Origin: Deltaproteobacteria bacterium
GTDB lineage: Bacteria; Desulfobacterota_B; Binatia; UBA9968
Direction of reading: 5' to 3'
Assembly (NCBI GenBank): GCA_005879255.1
Contig: VBKY01000029.1
Location: 20,029 to 84,028 of the forward strand
Length of the DNA: 64,000 nucleotides
In this document: piece after piece, positions 28,885 through 39,226 of the stretch
Numbering within the stretch: position 1 is the stretch's first letter
Layout: every line of letters begins with the position of its first letter
Program-made: the position numbers and the translations under genes
Notes under the pieces: generated by a model
What the model was told of the DNA's origin: nothing
What the model saw: only the letters and a program-made list of their open reading frames with translations
Databases searched by the model: none

Positions 28885-31800
28885 CTAACTGGGGTTACCT
28901 ACTTTTTTTTCTTCGACCAATTCCACATCGAGGCCCAAACTCTGAAGCTCTTTTACCATGACGTTGAACGACTCAGGCAAACCAGGTTCGAGCAGATTGT
29001 CGCCTTTGACGATTGCCTCGTACATGCGTGTTCGACCGACGACGTCGTCCGATTTCACGGTGAGCATTTCCTGGAGCGTGTAAGCCGCGCCGTACGCTTC
29101 CAGCGCCCACACCTCCATTTCGCCCAAGCGCTGGCCGCCAAACTGCGCTTTACCTCCAAGCGGTTGTTGGGTGACAAGTGAATAAGGACCGGTGGAGCGC
29201 GCGTGGATCTTGTCGTCGACCAGGTGATGGAGCTTCATGATGTACATGACGCCGACGGTCACTTTACCATCGAAAGGCTCGCCGGTTCGGCCATCGTAGA
29301 GCGTTACCTGCCCCGTGGCCGGCAATCCGGCTTTCTTGAGCAAGTTAAAAATTTCTTCTTCCGCCGCGCCGTCGAATACCGGCGATGCGATCCGAACGCC
29401 ATCACGATACTTCTCGGCAAGTTTGAAAACTTCAGCCTCTTTGGCACCGTCGATCAGTTCATTGGCTTCTTTGGTACTGAGATAATCCTTCAGCCGCCGC
29501 CTGAGCGCGTCGCCGTCCTGGCGGTGCGCGCGCAGCAAGTCATCGATCTGCTTCCCGAGACTGCGCGCCGCCCAACCGAGATGCGCTTCGAGAATCTGGC
29601 CCACATTCATGCGCGACGGAACGCCGAGTGGATTTAAAACCACGTCGACCGGTGTACCATCTTCGAGATAAGGCATGTCCTCCTCAGGGAGGATGCGAGA
29701 GATGACGCCTTTGTTGCCATGGCGCCCCGCCATCTTGTCGCCGACCTGAAGCTTGCGCTTGATCGCGACAAAGACCTTGACCATCTTGATGACGCCTGGA
29801 GGAAGTTCATCGCCGCCTTTGAGCTTGTCGATCTTATCCTCAAAAGCGCGCTTGATCAGGTTGACTTGGCCGGCAGTGCTTTCGATGATACGACCGAGCT
29901 CGTTTTCCACCGATTCATTATCAACCCGAATCTCGCCCCAATAAGCCATCGGCAGTTGATCGAGATCTTCTTCAGTCAACTCTTGGCCCTTATTGAGCAA
30001 TACCTTTCGGCTGTCGTCGCTGATCCGGCCGGCTAATCGGCGTCCGATGAGAAGCTTTTTCAACCGTCTGAGAGCGCCGTCTTGAAGGATTCGGATTTCG
30101 TCATGCTGGTCTTTTCTAAGTCGCGTGACCTCTTCGTCCTCGATCACTTTGCTCCGCTCATCCTTACCCAAACCTTTGCGCGAGAAGATCCGCACATTGA
30201 TGACGGTACCTTCCACGCCGGGCGGAACTCGCAAAGAGGTGTCACGCACCTCTCCGGCCTTCTCGCCGAAGATCGCTCGCAGCAGCTTTTCTTCCGGCGA
30301 CAGTTGGGTTTCACCCTTCGGCGTAATCTTGCCAACGAGAATATGGCCAGGCTTGACCTCAGCGCCGATGCGAATCATGCCGCTCTCATCGAGATCGGTG
30401 AGCGCCTCATCGCCAACGTTTGGAATATCGCGGGTGATTTCTTCCGGACCAAGCTTAGTGTCGCGCGAGACGCACTCGAATTCCTCGATGTGTATCGAGG
30501 TATAAATATCTTCTTTTACCACCCGCTCGCTGATCAGGATTGAATCCTCGAAGTTGTAGCCACCCCAGGGCATCAGCGCCACCACCACGTTGCGACCCAA
30601 AGCGAGCTCGCCCATTTCGGTCGACGGTCCATCGGCGATGACGTCGCTGGCTTTGACCTGATCGCCGACGACGATGATCGGCCGCTGATTAATGCAAGTA
30701 TTTTGATTCGAGCGTTGATATTTGACGAGATTGTAAATATCGACACCCGTATCCCGCGCACCGGAAGGTTTATCAGCTTTGATGACGATGCGCGTCGAAT
30801 CGACGCTTTCCACCACACCGTCGCGGCGCGCGACAATCGTCACACCGGAATCGCGCGCCACGATCTTTTCCATGCCCGTGCCCACAAACGGCGCCTCGGT
30901 TCTAAGTAAGGGCACCGCCTGGCGCTGCATGTTGGAACCCATCAGGGCGCGGTTGGCGTCGTCGTTTTCCAAAAAAGGAATCAAAGAGGCCGCCACGCTC
31001 ACCAACTGGTTCGGCGACACGTCCATGAAATTAATTTCCTCCGGACGCGCCATGACGAACTCACCGCCCTTGCGCGCCGATACCAGGTCGAGGGTAAAAT
31101 TGCCGCGCCCATCGATAGGCGCATTGGCCTGGGCGATGACATGGTCCTCTTCTTCCAGCGCGGATAGATAGCGAATTCGATCCGTGACCCGCCCGTTTTC
31201 GACCTCGCGATAAGGCGTCTCGATGAAACCAAAATCATTGACGCGGGCATAGGTGGTCAGGGACGCGATTAAACCGATATTCGGACCTTCGGGCGTCTCG
31301 ATCGGACAAACCCGGCCGTAGTGCGTCGGATGCACGTCGCGGACCTCGAAGCCGGCCCGCTCGCGTGTCAAACCGCCCGGACCGAGAGCCGAAAGCCGCC
31401 GTTTGTGAGTAATCTCAGAAAGCGGGTTGGTTTGATCCATGAATTGAGACAGCTGGCTGGAACCGAAAAATTCTTTAAGCGCCGCCGAAACCGGTTTGTA
31501 ATTGATCAGCTCCTGCGGCATCAAAGTTTCGATGTCTTGCAGGCTCATCTTTTCTTTGATCGCGCGCTCCATGCGCACCAAACCGACGCGGAAGTGATTT
31601 TCGACGAGCTCGCCGACCGCGCGCACCCGACGATTGCCGAGATGGTCGATGTCATCCACCGACCCATTCCCGTTCTTAAGCTCCATCAAGTAGCGCACGA
31701 CCTCGAGGATGTCCTCTTTTCGCAGCGTCCCTTGCTCCAGAGGCACATTGAGCTTCAGTCGGTGGTTCAGCTTGAGCCGCCCGACTTTGGAGAGATCGTA

Positions 31801-33006
31801 ACGATCAGGATTGAAGAACAGGTTATTAAAAAAATTAGTCGCTGACTCCACCGTCGGCGGGTCACCCGGCCTGAGACGCCGGTAAATTTCCAAGATCGCA
31901 TCCTGGGAAGATCGAATCCGGTCCTGAAGCAACGTATTTCGCAAGAAAGGTCCGACGCTCGATTCATCGATGAACAGCACGTCGATTTGGTGAATCCCTT
32001 TCTCGCGAATCAGGTCGAGCTTTTCCTGAGTGATTTCTTGATTGCACTCAACGAGCACTTCCTTAGTGTGCGGATCGATAATCTCATGGGACGCCACTCG
32101 CCCTAAAATATCTTCCCAGGCGATCGGCACATGCTTTATTTTGGCCGCCTCCATCTGGCGCAGCACCGGACGAGTAAACTTCTTGCCTTCTTTCACAATA
32201 ACGTCGTTGCTCTTGGGGTCGCGTACATCCGCCCCGACTTTGGCTCCCAGCAGGTGATTCGCGTTAAGAACCAGTCCCGGTTTACGCCCGTCGAAAACGA
32301 TAGTGTCGCTTTTATAGTAATAGTTGAGCAAATCTTCGATCGTCATTCCCAGCGCCCGCAATAAAACCGTAGCGTGAAACTTCCGGCGTCGGTCGATGCG
32401 CACATACAGGATGTCGCGCGGATCGAACTCGAGATCCACCCAAGATCCCCGATACGGAATCACACGTGCCGAATAAAGCAGCTTACCGCTGGCATGGGTT
32501 TTCCCCTTATCGTGCTCGAAAAAAACTCCCGGCGAGCGATGCAGCTGGCTAACGATTACCCGCTCGGTGCCGTTGACCATAAACGTGCCGTTGGTGGTCA
32601 TCAGCGGGATCTCGCCGAAATAGACCTCCTGTTCTTTGACATTCTTAATGCTGCGCGAGCCGGTCTGCTGATCGACATCCCACAGCACCAACTGCACAGT
32701 GACCTTCAAAGGCGCGGCGAATGTCATGCCGCGTTGATGACACTCTTCGACGTCATACTTGGGTTCGCCCAGCGAATAGCTGACAAACTCCAAAGAAGCG
32801 GTTTCGTTAAAATCCTTGATCGGGAAAACCGATTTAAAAACTTCCTGTAGTCCGATGCTCTGACGTGCCGCCGGCGCGGCGTCCTTTTGCAGAAATAGCT
32901 CGTAAGAGTTTTTTTGGATTTCAATTAGATAGGGAAGATCGATAATTTTTCGAATCCTCCCGAAACTACGGCGAAATCGTAAGTTATTGGCAACTTGAAA
33001 TGCCAT
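28885..33006 (-). CDS. rpoB: RNA polymerase beta subunit
   Basis: A 1373-residue intact subunit. I use the ATG at 33006 ([20 protein letters not shown]) because GAGGAG lies just upstream. The rifampicin pocket reads [20 protein letters not shown] and [20 protein letters not shown] with no known resistance substitution. The C-terminal clamp-connector [20 protein letters not shown] is present. It lies between rplL and rpoC as usual. Confidence 0.98.
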   Translation of the reverse strand: MAFQVANNLRFRRSFGRIRKIIDLPYLIEIQKNSYELFLQKDAAPAARQSIGLQEVFKSVFPIKDFNETASLEFVSYSLGEPKYDVEECHQRGMTFAAPLKVTVQLVLWDVDQQTGSRSIKNVKEQEVYFGEIPLMTTNGTFMVNGTERVIVSQLHRSPGVFFEHDKGKTHASGKLLYSARVIPYRGSWVDLEFDPRDILYVRIDRRRKFHATVLLRALGMTIEDLLNYYYKSDTIVFDGRKPGLVLNANHLLGAKVGADVRDPKSNDVIVKEGKKFTRPVLRQMEAAKIKHVPIAWEDILGRVASHEIIDPHTKEVLVECNQEITQEKLDLIREKGIHQIDVLFIDESSVGPFLRNTLLQDRIRSSQDAILEIYRRLRPGDPPTVESATNFFNNLFFNPDRYDLSKVGRLKLNHRLKLNVPLEQGTLRKEDILEVVRYLMELKNGNGSVDDIDHLGNRRVRAVGELVENHFRVGLVRMERAIKEKMSLQDIETLMPQELINYKPVSAALKEFFGSSQLSQFMDQTNPLSEITHKRRLSALGPGGLTRERAGFEVRDVHPTHYGRVCPIETPEGPNIGLIASLTTYARVNDFGFIETPYREVENGRVTDRIRYLSALEEEDHVIAQANAPIDGRGNFTLDLVSARKGGEFVMARPEEINFMDVSPNQLVSVAASLIPFLENDDANRALMGSNMQRQAVPLLRTEAPFVGTGMEKIVARDSGVTIVARRDGVVESVDSTRIVIKADKPSGARDTGVDIYNLVKYQRSNQNTCINQRPIIVVGDQVKASDVIADGPSTEMGELALGRNVVVALMPWGGYNFEDSILISERVVKEDIYTSIHIEEFECVSRDTKLGPEEITRDIPNVGDEALTDLDESGMIRIGAEVKPGHILVGKITPKGETQLSPEEKLLRAIFGEKAGEVRDTSLRVPPGVEGTVINVRIFSRKGLGKDERSKVIEDEEVTRLRKDQHDEIRILQDGALRRLKKLLIGRRLAGRISDDSRKVLLNKGQELTEEDLDQLPMAYWGEIRVDNESVENELGRIIESTAGQVNLIKRAFEDKIDKLKGGDELPPGVIKMVKVFVAIKRKLQVGDKMAGRHGNKGVISRILPEEDMPYLEDGTPVDVVLNPLGVPSRMNVGQILEAHLGWAARSLGKQIDDLLRAHRQDGDALRRRLKDYLSTKEANELIDGAKEAEVFKLAEKYRDGVRIASPVFDGAAEEEIFNLLKKAGLPATGQVTLYDGRTGEPFDGKVTVGVMYIMKLHHLVDDKIHARSTGPYSLVTQQPLGGKAQFGGQRLGEMEVWALEAYGAAYTLQEMLTVKSDDVVGRTRMYEAIVKGDNLLEPGLPESFNVMVKELQSLGLDVELVEEKKVGNPS

Positions 33007-33079
33007 GCGCACTCCTCTGCTTAAATGGCGGTCGACAATCCATTACTGAAAGTACCACACCAGCACTACCTCGCGAGAC

Positions 33080-33457
33080 CTACTTGATTTCAACTTTCGC
33101 GCCCTGTTCCTCTAGTTTTTTCTTGATACTCTCCGCCTCCGCTTTGGCTACGGCTTCTTTCACCGGCTTGGGCGCACCATCGACGAGGTCCTTGGCTTCC
33201 TTCAAGCCGAGCCCGGTGAGCTCGCGGACGACTTTGATAACCTGAATCTTTTTCTCTCCGGCTTCGGTAAGAATAACGTTGAACTCGGTCTTTTCTTCCA
33301 CCGGCGCCGCCGCTCCGCCCGCCGCCGCAGCCACCGCGACGGGAGCCGCCGCACTGACGCCCAACTCTTCTTCGAGCTCCTTTACCAGCGCCGCAGCGTC
33401 CAACAGGGTCATGTTTTTGATAAATTCCTTGACTTGTTCTTTTGATACGCCTTCCAT
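33080..33457 (-). CDS. rplL: Ribosomal protein L7/L12
   Basis: A 125-residue stalk protein. The N-terminal dimerisation helix ([20 protein letters not shown]), the Ala-rich hinge ([19 protein letters not shown]) and the C-terminal factor-binding domain ([20 protein letters not shown]) are in order. It is bound in multiple copies to L10, encoded just upstream. Confidence 0.97.
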   Translation of the reverse strand: MEGVSKEQVKEFIKNMTLLDAAALVKELEEELGVSAAAPVAVAAAAGGAAAPVEEKTEFNVILTEAGEKKIQVIKVVRELTGLGLKEAKDLVDGAPKPVKEAVAKAEAESIKKKLEEQGAKVEIK

Positions 33458-33498
33458 GGAAATGGTCCCCCTTTAATTGTTTCTGTGAAAAATCTTGT

Positions 33499-34041
33499 TC
33501 ACTCGGATTTTGTTCTACGAACCGAATCAATTAATCTGACGACTCTCGCGCCTGGTTCTTGAATCAGGCGCACAAGTTGTGTGGCCGGCGCGTTGATCAT
33601 AGCCAGCAACTTGGCCTGAAGCTCCGGCTTACTCGGCATCTGCGACAAAACCTTGACGGCGGCTGGATCCATGAATCGCCCTTCAAACACGCCGCCTTTG
33701 ATTTTTAGCTTGTCCGTGTCGTCAGCGAACTTGATCAACGCTTTGGATAAAATCACCGGGTCATCGTAAGCGAATACCCAGCCGTTTGGTCCTTCGAGCA
33801 ATTTTTCCAGATCCCCGAAGGGGGTATCTCCGAGCGCCCGCCGTACCAAGGTGTTCTTGATGACTTGATACTCGCCCGCAGCGCCGCGGATCTCTCGCCT
33901 TAGGCGGGTCATCTGCGCGACGGTCAGTCCTCGGTATTCTGTAACAATTGCCATCTTGGCCGACTTGAGCCGCTGATGAACGGCGGCAACTGCTTCGGCT
34001 TTTTCGCCGTGCCCTGCACGGGCCGCTTCCACTTCCGACAT
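33499..34041 (-). CDS. rplJ: Ribosomal protein L10
   Basis: A 180-residue stalk-base protein. RNA-binding part: KMAIVTEYRGLTVAQMTRLR and YQVIKNTLVRRALGDT. The C-terminal helix that carries L7/L12 dimers is complete. The gap to rplA is only 55 bp, so any L10 autoregulatory leader would have to extend into rplA. Confidence 0.97.
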   Translation of the reverse strand: MSEVEAARAGHGEKAEAVAAVHQRLKSAKMAIVTEYRGLTVAQMTRLRREIRGAAGEYQVIKNTLVRRALGDTPFGDLEKLLEGPNGWVFAYDDPVILSKALIKFADDTDKLKIKGGVFEGRFMDPAAVKVLSQMPSKPELQAKLLAMINAPATQLVRLIQEPGARVVRLIDSVRRTKSE

Positions 34042-34096
34042 AGTCTACTCCCTGATCCGCTCTAGCTTAGTCCACAAGATGAAAATTCAATTTTCA

Positions 34097-34801
34097 CTAG
34101 GCAGCCATCGCTCTGATTTGCGCCAAGTCGATTTTGATTCCCGGGCCCATGGTAGTAGTCACCGTGACACCCTTAACGAAATTGCCTTTGGCCGAAGCCG
34201 GCTTTGCCCGCAAAATTGACAACAATACGGCCGTGGCATTTTCGATCAACTGTTCGGCGCCAAACGAAGCCTTGCCCACCGGCACATGGATAATACCGGC
34301 TTTGTCCACGCGGAATTCCAGTTTGCCCGCCTTGATTTCCTTGACGGCCTTGCCGATATCGATGTTAACCGTACCGGTTTTCGGGTTCGGCATGAGACCG
34401 CGTGGACCTAAGATTTTGCCGATTCGCCCGACCGCTCCCATCATATCGGGCGTGGCAACAGTTTTATCGAACTCTAGCCATCCCTCGCTAATTTTCTTGA
34501 TCAGGTCGTCATTACCGACGAAGTCGGCGCCGGCTTCCTGAGCTTCTTTTTCCTTTTCACCTTTGGCGAACGCAAGGACGCGCACCGGTTTTCCCATGCC
34601 ATGGGGCAAGGTCACGGTGCCGCGGATATTCTGATCGGCCTGGCGCGGATCGACACCCAAGCGGATCGCCATTTCCACGGTCTCATCGAACTTGGCGCGG
34701 GCTGTATCCTTTACCAAACGTAGACTATCTTCCAACAGATAGCGCTGATTGCGGTCAACTTTGGCGAGCGCGACACGATAGCTTTTTCCATTCTTACTCA
34801 T
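34097..34801 (-). CDS. rplA: Ribosomal protein L1
   Basis: A 234-residue protein of the L1 stalk, moving E-site tRNA. Conserved segments are [40 protein letters not shown] and [16 protein letters not shown]. In other bacteria it represses its own rplKA mRNA. It lies between rplK and rplJ. Confidence 0.97.
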   Translation of the reverse strand: MSKNGKSYRVALAKVDRNQRYLLEDSLRLVKDTARAKFDETVEMAIRLGVDPRQADQNIRGTVTLPHGMGKPVRVLAFAKGEKEKEAQEAGADFVGNDDLIKKISEGWLEFDKTVATPDMMGAVGRIGKILGPRGLMPNPKTGTVNIDIGKAVKEIKAGKLEFRVDKAGIIHVPVGKASFGAEQLIENATAVLLSILRAKPASAKGNFVKGVTVTTTMGPGIKIDLAQIRAMAA

Positions 34802-34864
34802 GGCTTCCCTCTTGGCAAAATTTTGCCATTCGTTCGATCGTCGCTGCCGTCGGGAGCGAGCAAA

Positions 34865-35290
34865 CTAACCCTCGACTTCCAAGCCCAAACTACGAGCGGT
34901 ACCCTCGACAGACTTCTCCGCCGCGACGAGATCTTTCGCTGTGAGATCCTTGAGCTTTAGTTCGGCAATCTGCCTGATTTGCGCTCGTGTGACTGTTCCA
35001 ACCTTGTTTTTTCCAGGCTCGGCAGAGCCTTTGTCGAGTCCGGCGGCTTTTTTGAGCAACACCGATGCCGGCGGGGTCTTGGTCACGAAAGTAAACGAAC
35101 GATCCGCATACACGGTAATGATCACCGGCGTGATCATGCCTTGCTGCGCTTGAGTTGCGGCGTTGAAAGCTTTGCAGAACTCCATGATGTTAACGCCGCG
35201 CTGACCCAGCGCTGGTCCCACTGGCGGGCTGGGATTTGCCTGACCTGCTGGGATCTGCAGTTTGATTTCCCCGATGACTTTCTTGGCCAT
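34865..35290 (-). CDS. rplK: Ribosomal protein L11
   Basis: A 141-residue protein at the GTPase-associated centre. The N-terminus has the proline-rich [20 protein letters not shown] that binds thiostrepton-type compounds with 23S rRNA. The C-terminal RNA-binding domain ends in [16 protein letters not shown]. It starts 23 bp after nusG. Confidence 0.97.
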   Translation of the reverse strand: MAKKVIGEIKLQIPAGQANPSPPVGPALGQRGVNIMEFCKAFNAATQAQQGMITPVIITVYADRSFTFVTKTPPASVLLKKAAGLDKGSAEPGKNKVGTVTRAQIRQIAELKLKDLTAKDLVAAEKSVEGTARSLGLEVEG

Positions 35291-35313
35291 TGTCTTTCAG
35301 TTCCCCTATCTCA

Positions 35314-35844
35314 CTAATTACGTTCAACTTGGACGAACTCGAGTTCCACAGGCGTGGCTCGTCCAAAAATACTGATCAAAACCCTGAGCTTGCCCTTATC
35401 CGGTTTGACCTCTTCGACCACACCATTGAAATCGGCAAAAGGACCGTCGATAACCTTGACGTTCTCGCCCACGGAAAACAAAACACGAGGTTTCGGCTTG
35501 ATCGCCCCTTCTTCCATCTGCTGGTTGATCGCTCTAACCTCTTCGTCGCTAACCGGCGGGGGATTGGTGCTACCGCCGACAAAGCCGGTTATCTTCGGGG
35601 TCTCCTTGACCACGTGCCAAGTGTCATCACTCAGCTCCATCTGAACAAGGATATAGCCGGGAAAAAACTTTCGCGAAGAAGTCTTCTTTTTACCCTTGAC
35701 CAGCTCAACGACCTTTTCCACAGGTACGAGAATTTCGCCAAAATACTCCTGCTTGCCGAGCGCTCGGATCCGCTCTTCCAGGGCTGCTTTTGCTTTTTGT
35801 TCATAGCCCGAAAAGGTGTGAACGATGTACCAGTGCTTCGCCAT
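35314..35844 (-). CDS. nusG: Transcription elongation factor NusG
   Basis: A 176-residue protein. The N-terminal NGN domain begins MAKHWYIVHTFSGYEQKAKA and has FPGYILVQMELSDDTWHVVK; the KOW domain follows (GENVKVIDGPFADFNGVVEE). It couples RNA polymerase to Rho and the ribosome. It starts 18 bp after secE. Confidence 0.97.
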   Translation of the reverse strand: MAKHWYIVHTFSGYEQKAKAALEERIRALGKQEYFGEILVPVEKVVELVKGKKKTSSRKFFPGYILVQMELSDDTWHVVKETPKITGFVGGSTNPPPVSDEEVRAINQQMEEGAIKPKPRVLFSVGENVKVIDGPFADFNGVVEEVKPDKGKLRVLISIFGRATPVELEFVQVERN

Positions 35845-35862
35845 AGAGGAGAGCCTATGAAA

Positions 35863-36078
35863 TTAGCCAATGACCGCCTGAATGGCTTTTGTCAGAACAA
35901 AATCGACCATCGCCAAATAGACGGAAATCAAGACCACGACGACAATGACGACCAGCGTTGCCGCGTAAGTTTCCTTGCGCGAGGGCCAATGAACTTTTTT
36001 GAGCTCTTGCCAAGATTCCTGGAAATATTCGCTCGCATGCCGGATGGCATCCTGGACCTTTTGAATCCAATCCCCCAT
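35863..36078 (-). CDS. secE: Translocon subunit SecE
   Basis: A 71-residue single-span form. I use the ATG at 36078 (MGDWIQKVQDAIRHASEYFQ); upstream in-frame starts would run into tRNA-Trp. The conserved amphipathic helix with LKKVHWPSRKETYAATLVVI precedes one membrane segment at about 40-63. It clamps SecY and lies in its normal place between tRNA-Trp and nusG. Confidence 0.95.
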   Translation of the reverse strand: MGDWIQKVQDAIRHASEYFQESWQELKKVHWPSRKETYAATLVVIVVVVLISVYLAMVDFVLTKAIQAVIG

Positions 36079-36102
36079 AAACTTGTCCCAACCGCGATGA
36101 GA

Positions 36103-36179
36103 TGGCGGGTCAGGCAGGGCTCGAACCTGCAACAACCGGATTTGGAGTCCGGCGCTCTACCAATTGGAGCTACTGACCC
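36103..36179 (-). tRNA. trnW: tRNA-Trp (CCA)
   Basis: A 77-nt cloverleaf. Acceptor GGGTCAG/CTGACCC, anticodon stem CCGGA/TCCGG around loop CTCCAAA (anticodon CCA), and T-loop TTCGAGC. Discriminator G and the 3' CCA are encoded. It lies between rpmG and secE. Confidence 0.95.
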
Positions 36180-36190
36180 CCTGTATCTCC

Positions 36191-36343
36191 CTAGACTTTA
36201 ATCTCACGATGCAGGGTGTGGCTCCGGCAAAAGGAACAAAACTTTTTGAGAGATAATTTCTCGGTGGTTTTCTTCCGGTTTTTTGTCGACGTATAGTTTT
36301 TGCGCTTACACTGGTCGCAAGCAAATCCTACGATCTCCCGCAT
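36191..36343 (-). CDS. rpmG: Ribosomal protein L33, zinc-binding form
   Basis: A 50-residue protein, MREIVGFACDQCKRKNYTST then a basic middle and KKFCSFCRSHTLHREIKV. Two C-x2-C pairs make the zinc-binding form. ATG at 36343, stop TAG ending at 36191. It sits between tuf and tRNA-Trp, the classic location, and was too short for a 60-residue cut-off. Confidence 0.95.
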   Translation of the reverse strand: MREIVGFACDQCKRKNYTSTKNRKKTTEKLSLKKFCSFCRSHTLHREIKV

Positions 36344-36372
36344 GGCCGCAACCTCCCTTGCCGGGCGTTATG

Positions 36373-37563
36373 TTATTGGTTAATCTTTGTCACCACTCCC
36401 GCGCCGACGGTCCGACCACCTTCACGGATTGCGAACTTTAAACCGTTATCCATGGCGACCGGCGTGATTAACTCAATCTCCACGTTAATATTATCACCCG
36501 GCATGACCATTTCCGTACCCTCCGGCAATTTCACGACACCGGTCACATCGGTTGTACGAAAGTAGAATTGGGGCCGATAGCCGTTAAAAAACGGCGTGTG
36601 GCGTCCACCCTCTTCCTTGGTGAGCACATAGGCCTCGGCGTTGAAGTTGGTATGCGGCGTAATGCTTCCCGGCTTTGCCAGCACCTGTCCGCGTTCGACA
36701 TCCTCGCGTTTGGTGCCGCGCAGGAGGACTCCGATATTGTCGCCGGCCTGCCCTTCATCAAGCAGCTTGCGGAACATTTCGACGCCCGTCGCGACCGTCT
36801 TTTGAGTGGCTTTAAAACCGACGATTTCAATTTCCTCGCCGACTTTGACGATACCGCGCTCGACACGACCGGTAACGACGGTGCCGCGACCGCTAATCGT
36901 AAAAACATCTTCGACGGGCATAATGAAAGGCTTATCAACTTCGCGAACCGGTTCCTGAACGAAGGAATCGATTGCGTCCATGAGCTTTAAGATGGCTCCC
37001 TCGCCCAGCTCGGAGGTATCGCCTTCAAGAGCCTTCAACGCGCTACCGACGACGATCGGCGTGTCGTCGCCCGGAAATTTGTACTTGGTAAGTAGCTCGC
37101 GAACTTCGAGCTCAACGAGCTCCAATAGCTCTTTATCGTCAACCATGTCGGCTTTGTTAAGAAAGACCACGATCGCCGGAACGCCGACTTGGCGCGCCAA
37201 CAAGATATGCTCACGGGTCTGAGGCATCGGGCCATCCGCGGCAGAGACGACGAGGATCGCTCCATCCATCTGCGCTGCTCCGGTGATCATGTTCTTAATG
37301 TAGTCGGCGTGACCAGGGCAGTCGACATGCGCATAGTGACGCTTGTCGGTTTCGTATTCGACGTGGGCAATGTTGATGGTGACGCCACGCTCTCGTTCTT
37401 CCGGCGCCTTGTCGATCTGATCATACGCGAGAAACTTAGCCTTACCTTGTTTTTCCAGCACTTTTGTAATCGCTGCGGTCAAGGTCGTCTTGCCATGATC
37501 GACATGACCGATCGTGCCGATGTTGAGGTGTGGTTTCTTACGCTCAAACTTCTGTTTGCTCAT
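36373..37563 (-). CDS. tuf: Elongation factor Tu
   Basis: A 396-residue GTPase delivering aminoacyl-tRNA. G1 is [17 protein letters not shown]3 is [15 protein letters not shown] and G4 is NKADMV. Domain III ends [23 protein letters not shown] precedes the start. Only this tuf copy is in the window; none lies next to fusA. Confidence 0.98.
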   Translation of the reverse strand: MSKQKFERKKPHLNIGTIGHVDHGKTTLTAAITKVLEKQGKAKFLAYDQIDKAPEERERGVTINIAHVEYETDKRHYAHVDCPGHADYIKNMITGAAQMDGAILVVSAADGPMPQTREHILLARQVGVPAIVVFLNKADMVDDKELLELVELEVRELLTKYKFPGDDTPIVVGSALKALEGDTSELGEGAILKLMDAIDSFVQEPVREVDKPFIMPVEDVFTISGRGTVVTGRVERGIVKVGEEIEIVGFKATQKTVATGVEMFRKLLDEGQAGDNIGVLLRGTKREDVERGQVLAKPGSITPHTNFNAEAYVLTKEEGGRHTPFFNGYRPQFYFRTTDVTGVVKLPEGTEMVMPGDNINVEIELITPVAMDNGLKFAIREGGRTVGAGVVTKINQ

Positions 37564-37642
37564 CTCATCCTCCTATTGATTGCCAGTCAATCATAACTCA
37601 AAGTTAAAACTCCCCGCTGACTCAAATGTCAAAGTGGGAGCA

Positions 37643-37716
37643 AAGCCCAGGAGCGGGATTGAACCGCTGACCTCGTCCTTACCAAGGACGTGCTCTACCG
37701 ACTGAGCTACCTGGGC
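37643..37716 (-). tRNA. trnT: tRNA-Thr (GGU)
   Basis: A 74-nt cloverleaf with acceptor GCCCAGG/CCTGGGC, anticodon stem CGTCC/GGACG, loop TTGGTAA (anticodon GGT) and T-loop TTCAATC. Discriminator T; unlike the other seven tRNAs in the window the 3' CCA is not encoded. Confidence 0.93.
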
Positions 37717-37807
37717 ACACCAGTCGATGGCTTTATTGCATATGGCTGATGACTCCGCGCCTGAGGGTCCAGCGCCATATGCTTCCCGGCATCAGGCATA
37801 TGCAAAA

Positions 37808-37883
37808 TGGAGCGGGAAACGGGACTCGAACCCGCGACCCCAAGCTTGGAAGGCTTGCGCTCTACCAACTGAGCTATTCCCGC
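37808..37883 (-). tRNA. trnG: tRNA-Gly (UCC)
   Basis: A 76-nt cloverleaf with acceptor GCGGGAA/TTCCCGC, anticodon stem CAAGC/GCTTG, loop CTTCCAA (anticodon TCC). Discriminator T and CCA are encoded. Part of the tRNA cluster ahead of tuf. Confidence 0.94.
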
Positions 37884-37890
37884 GAATAAT

Positions 37891-37975
<85 letters not shown>

Positions 37976-38062
37976 TTTCTCTCTTCACCTCTAAACAATA
38001 GTATTGAATACCCTAAAGAGCCTGAGTCGTTTCGACTTTCGCGCACGCCAAGACTACATGGC

Positions 38063-38137
38063 TGGAGCTGGCGATAGGATTTGAACCTACAACCTGCTGA
38101 TTACAAATCAGCTGCTCTACCATTGAGCTACGCCAGC
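38063..38137 (-). tRNA. trnT: tRNA-Thr (UGU)
   Basis: A 75-nt cloverleaf with acceptor GCTGGCG/CGCCAGC, anticodon stem GCTGA/TCAGC, loop TTTGTAA (anticodon TGT). Discriminator T and CCA are encoded. First tRNA of the tuf operon, about 160 bp after its promoter. Confidence 0.94.
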
Positions 38138-38305
38138 CTGGCCCCATCAATGTTCATACGCGCCAGCGCAAATGCTGCAAATCCGCCAATAGGTCGGCAG
38201 CGGAAAGGATTACTTACATCTGGTTGACCTGCTAAACTACGGAATCATTCGCGGTTAAGGGCAAACGACGACACCAAGGCGCCTTTCCCCTTATGCAAAC
38301 GGGTA

Positions 38306-38334
38306 TTTAAACCACCTTCAGGCCATTATGTCAA
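38306..38334 (-). promoter_or_regulatory. Predicted sigma-70 promoter of the tRNA-tuf operon
   Basis: On the minus strand TTGACA (38334-38329), 17-bp spacer, TTTAAA (38311-38306). It lies 46 bp beyond the rlmB stop and upstream of the four tRNAs and tuf. The perfect -35 and spacing make it the best promoter match in the core region. Confidence 0.65.
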
Positions 38335-38380
38335 CAGGCATGACTCCAAATCAACTAAAATACTGTGGCATGGGCTTTGG

Positions 38381-39157
38381 CTATGGCTTTTTTTCCGCCA
38401 CAACGTGCGCGCCGTGGCGCATTTGGCGCAGTAGCTCGTATAGGAAAACCGCCCCAGCTACTGCCACGTTGAGTGATCCAACTTTCCCCAACATTGGAAT
38501 CGAGACCAAAAAGTCACATTCCCGTAAATTGACCGGCCGAACGCCCCTGCCCTCGCTCCCTAGGACAAGTGCCAATTTCGACGGATATTGCCGGTCGTAG
38601 ACGCTCTCCCGGCTTTGCGCGTCGAGCCCAACGATCCAGTAACCATATTCCTTTAGAATCCCAATGGTGCGCCGCAGGTTGGTGACTTTTACGATTTTGA
38701 CATGGTGCGCCGCTCCAGCTGACGCTTTAACGACGATCGGGGTTACCGCCACTGAGCGGTCCTTGGGAATCACGATGTGGCGGACGCCGACGGCTTCAGC
38801 GGTTCGCAATAGAGCACCGAAGTTTCTCGGGTCCGTCAAACCATCGAGGATCAATATCCATTCCGAATTCGTGGAGGTTGAAATCCCTTGGAGCAAATCT
38901 GCAAATGCTGAGTAGCGGTAAGGCTCAACGATTGCCACCACGCCCTGATGTCGGTGCCCTTCAGCCAACTGGTCGAGCCTCTTAGAGTCCACAGATAGGA
39001 TGCGCAAACCAAATCGCCCAGCTTCTCGTCTAATCAACTGTAAAGCACTCCGGTCGGAACCATTTGAGATGAGCAGCTCGGAAATGTCATCGGCTGACGC
39101 TTTCAGTTTTTCGAGAATCGGATTGACGCCGAACACTATGTTTTGGCTTTTTCCCAT
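38381..39157 (-). CDS. rlmB: 23S rRNA 2'-O-ribose methyltransferase, RlmB/TrmH family
   Basis: A 258-residue SPOUT methyltransferase started at ATG 39157, with GAGG 9 nt upstream. The N-terminal L30e-like substrate-binding domain begins VFGVNPILEKLKA. The SPOUT motifs are LDGLTDPRNFGALLRTAEAV (Asn/Arg of motif 1), LALVLGSEGRGV (motif 2) and SIPMLGKVGSLNVAVAGAVF (motif 3). It modifies G2251-type positions in 23S rRNA, or a tRNA if TrmH-like. It is divergent from lptF. Confidence 0.9.
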   Translation of the reverse strand: MGKSQNIVFGVNPILEKLKASADDISELLISNGSDRSALQLIRREAGRFGLRILSVDSKRLDQLAEGHRHQGVVAIVEPYRYSAFADLLQGISTSTNSEWILILDGLTDPRNFGALLRTAEAVGVRHIVIPKDRSVAVTPIVVKASAGAAHHVKIVKVTNLRRTIGILKEYGYWIVGLDAQSRESVYDRQYPSKLALVLGSEGRGVRPVNLRECDFLVSIPMLGKVGSLNVAVAGAVFLYELLRQMRHGAHVVAEKKP

Positions 39158-39226
39158 CGATTCAACCTCGTCCCCCAAAAGTCAGGAATTTACAATGAAT
39201 GAACCACCAGCTAACATGCCGACACT

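Noticed and set aside
33007..33079. Attenuator between rplL and rpoB
   Set aside because: No stable hairpin with T-tract was found in the 73-bp spacer.
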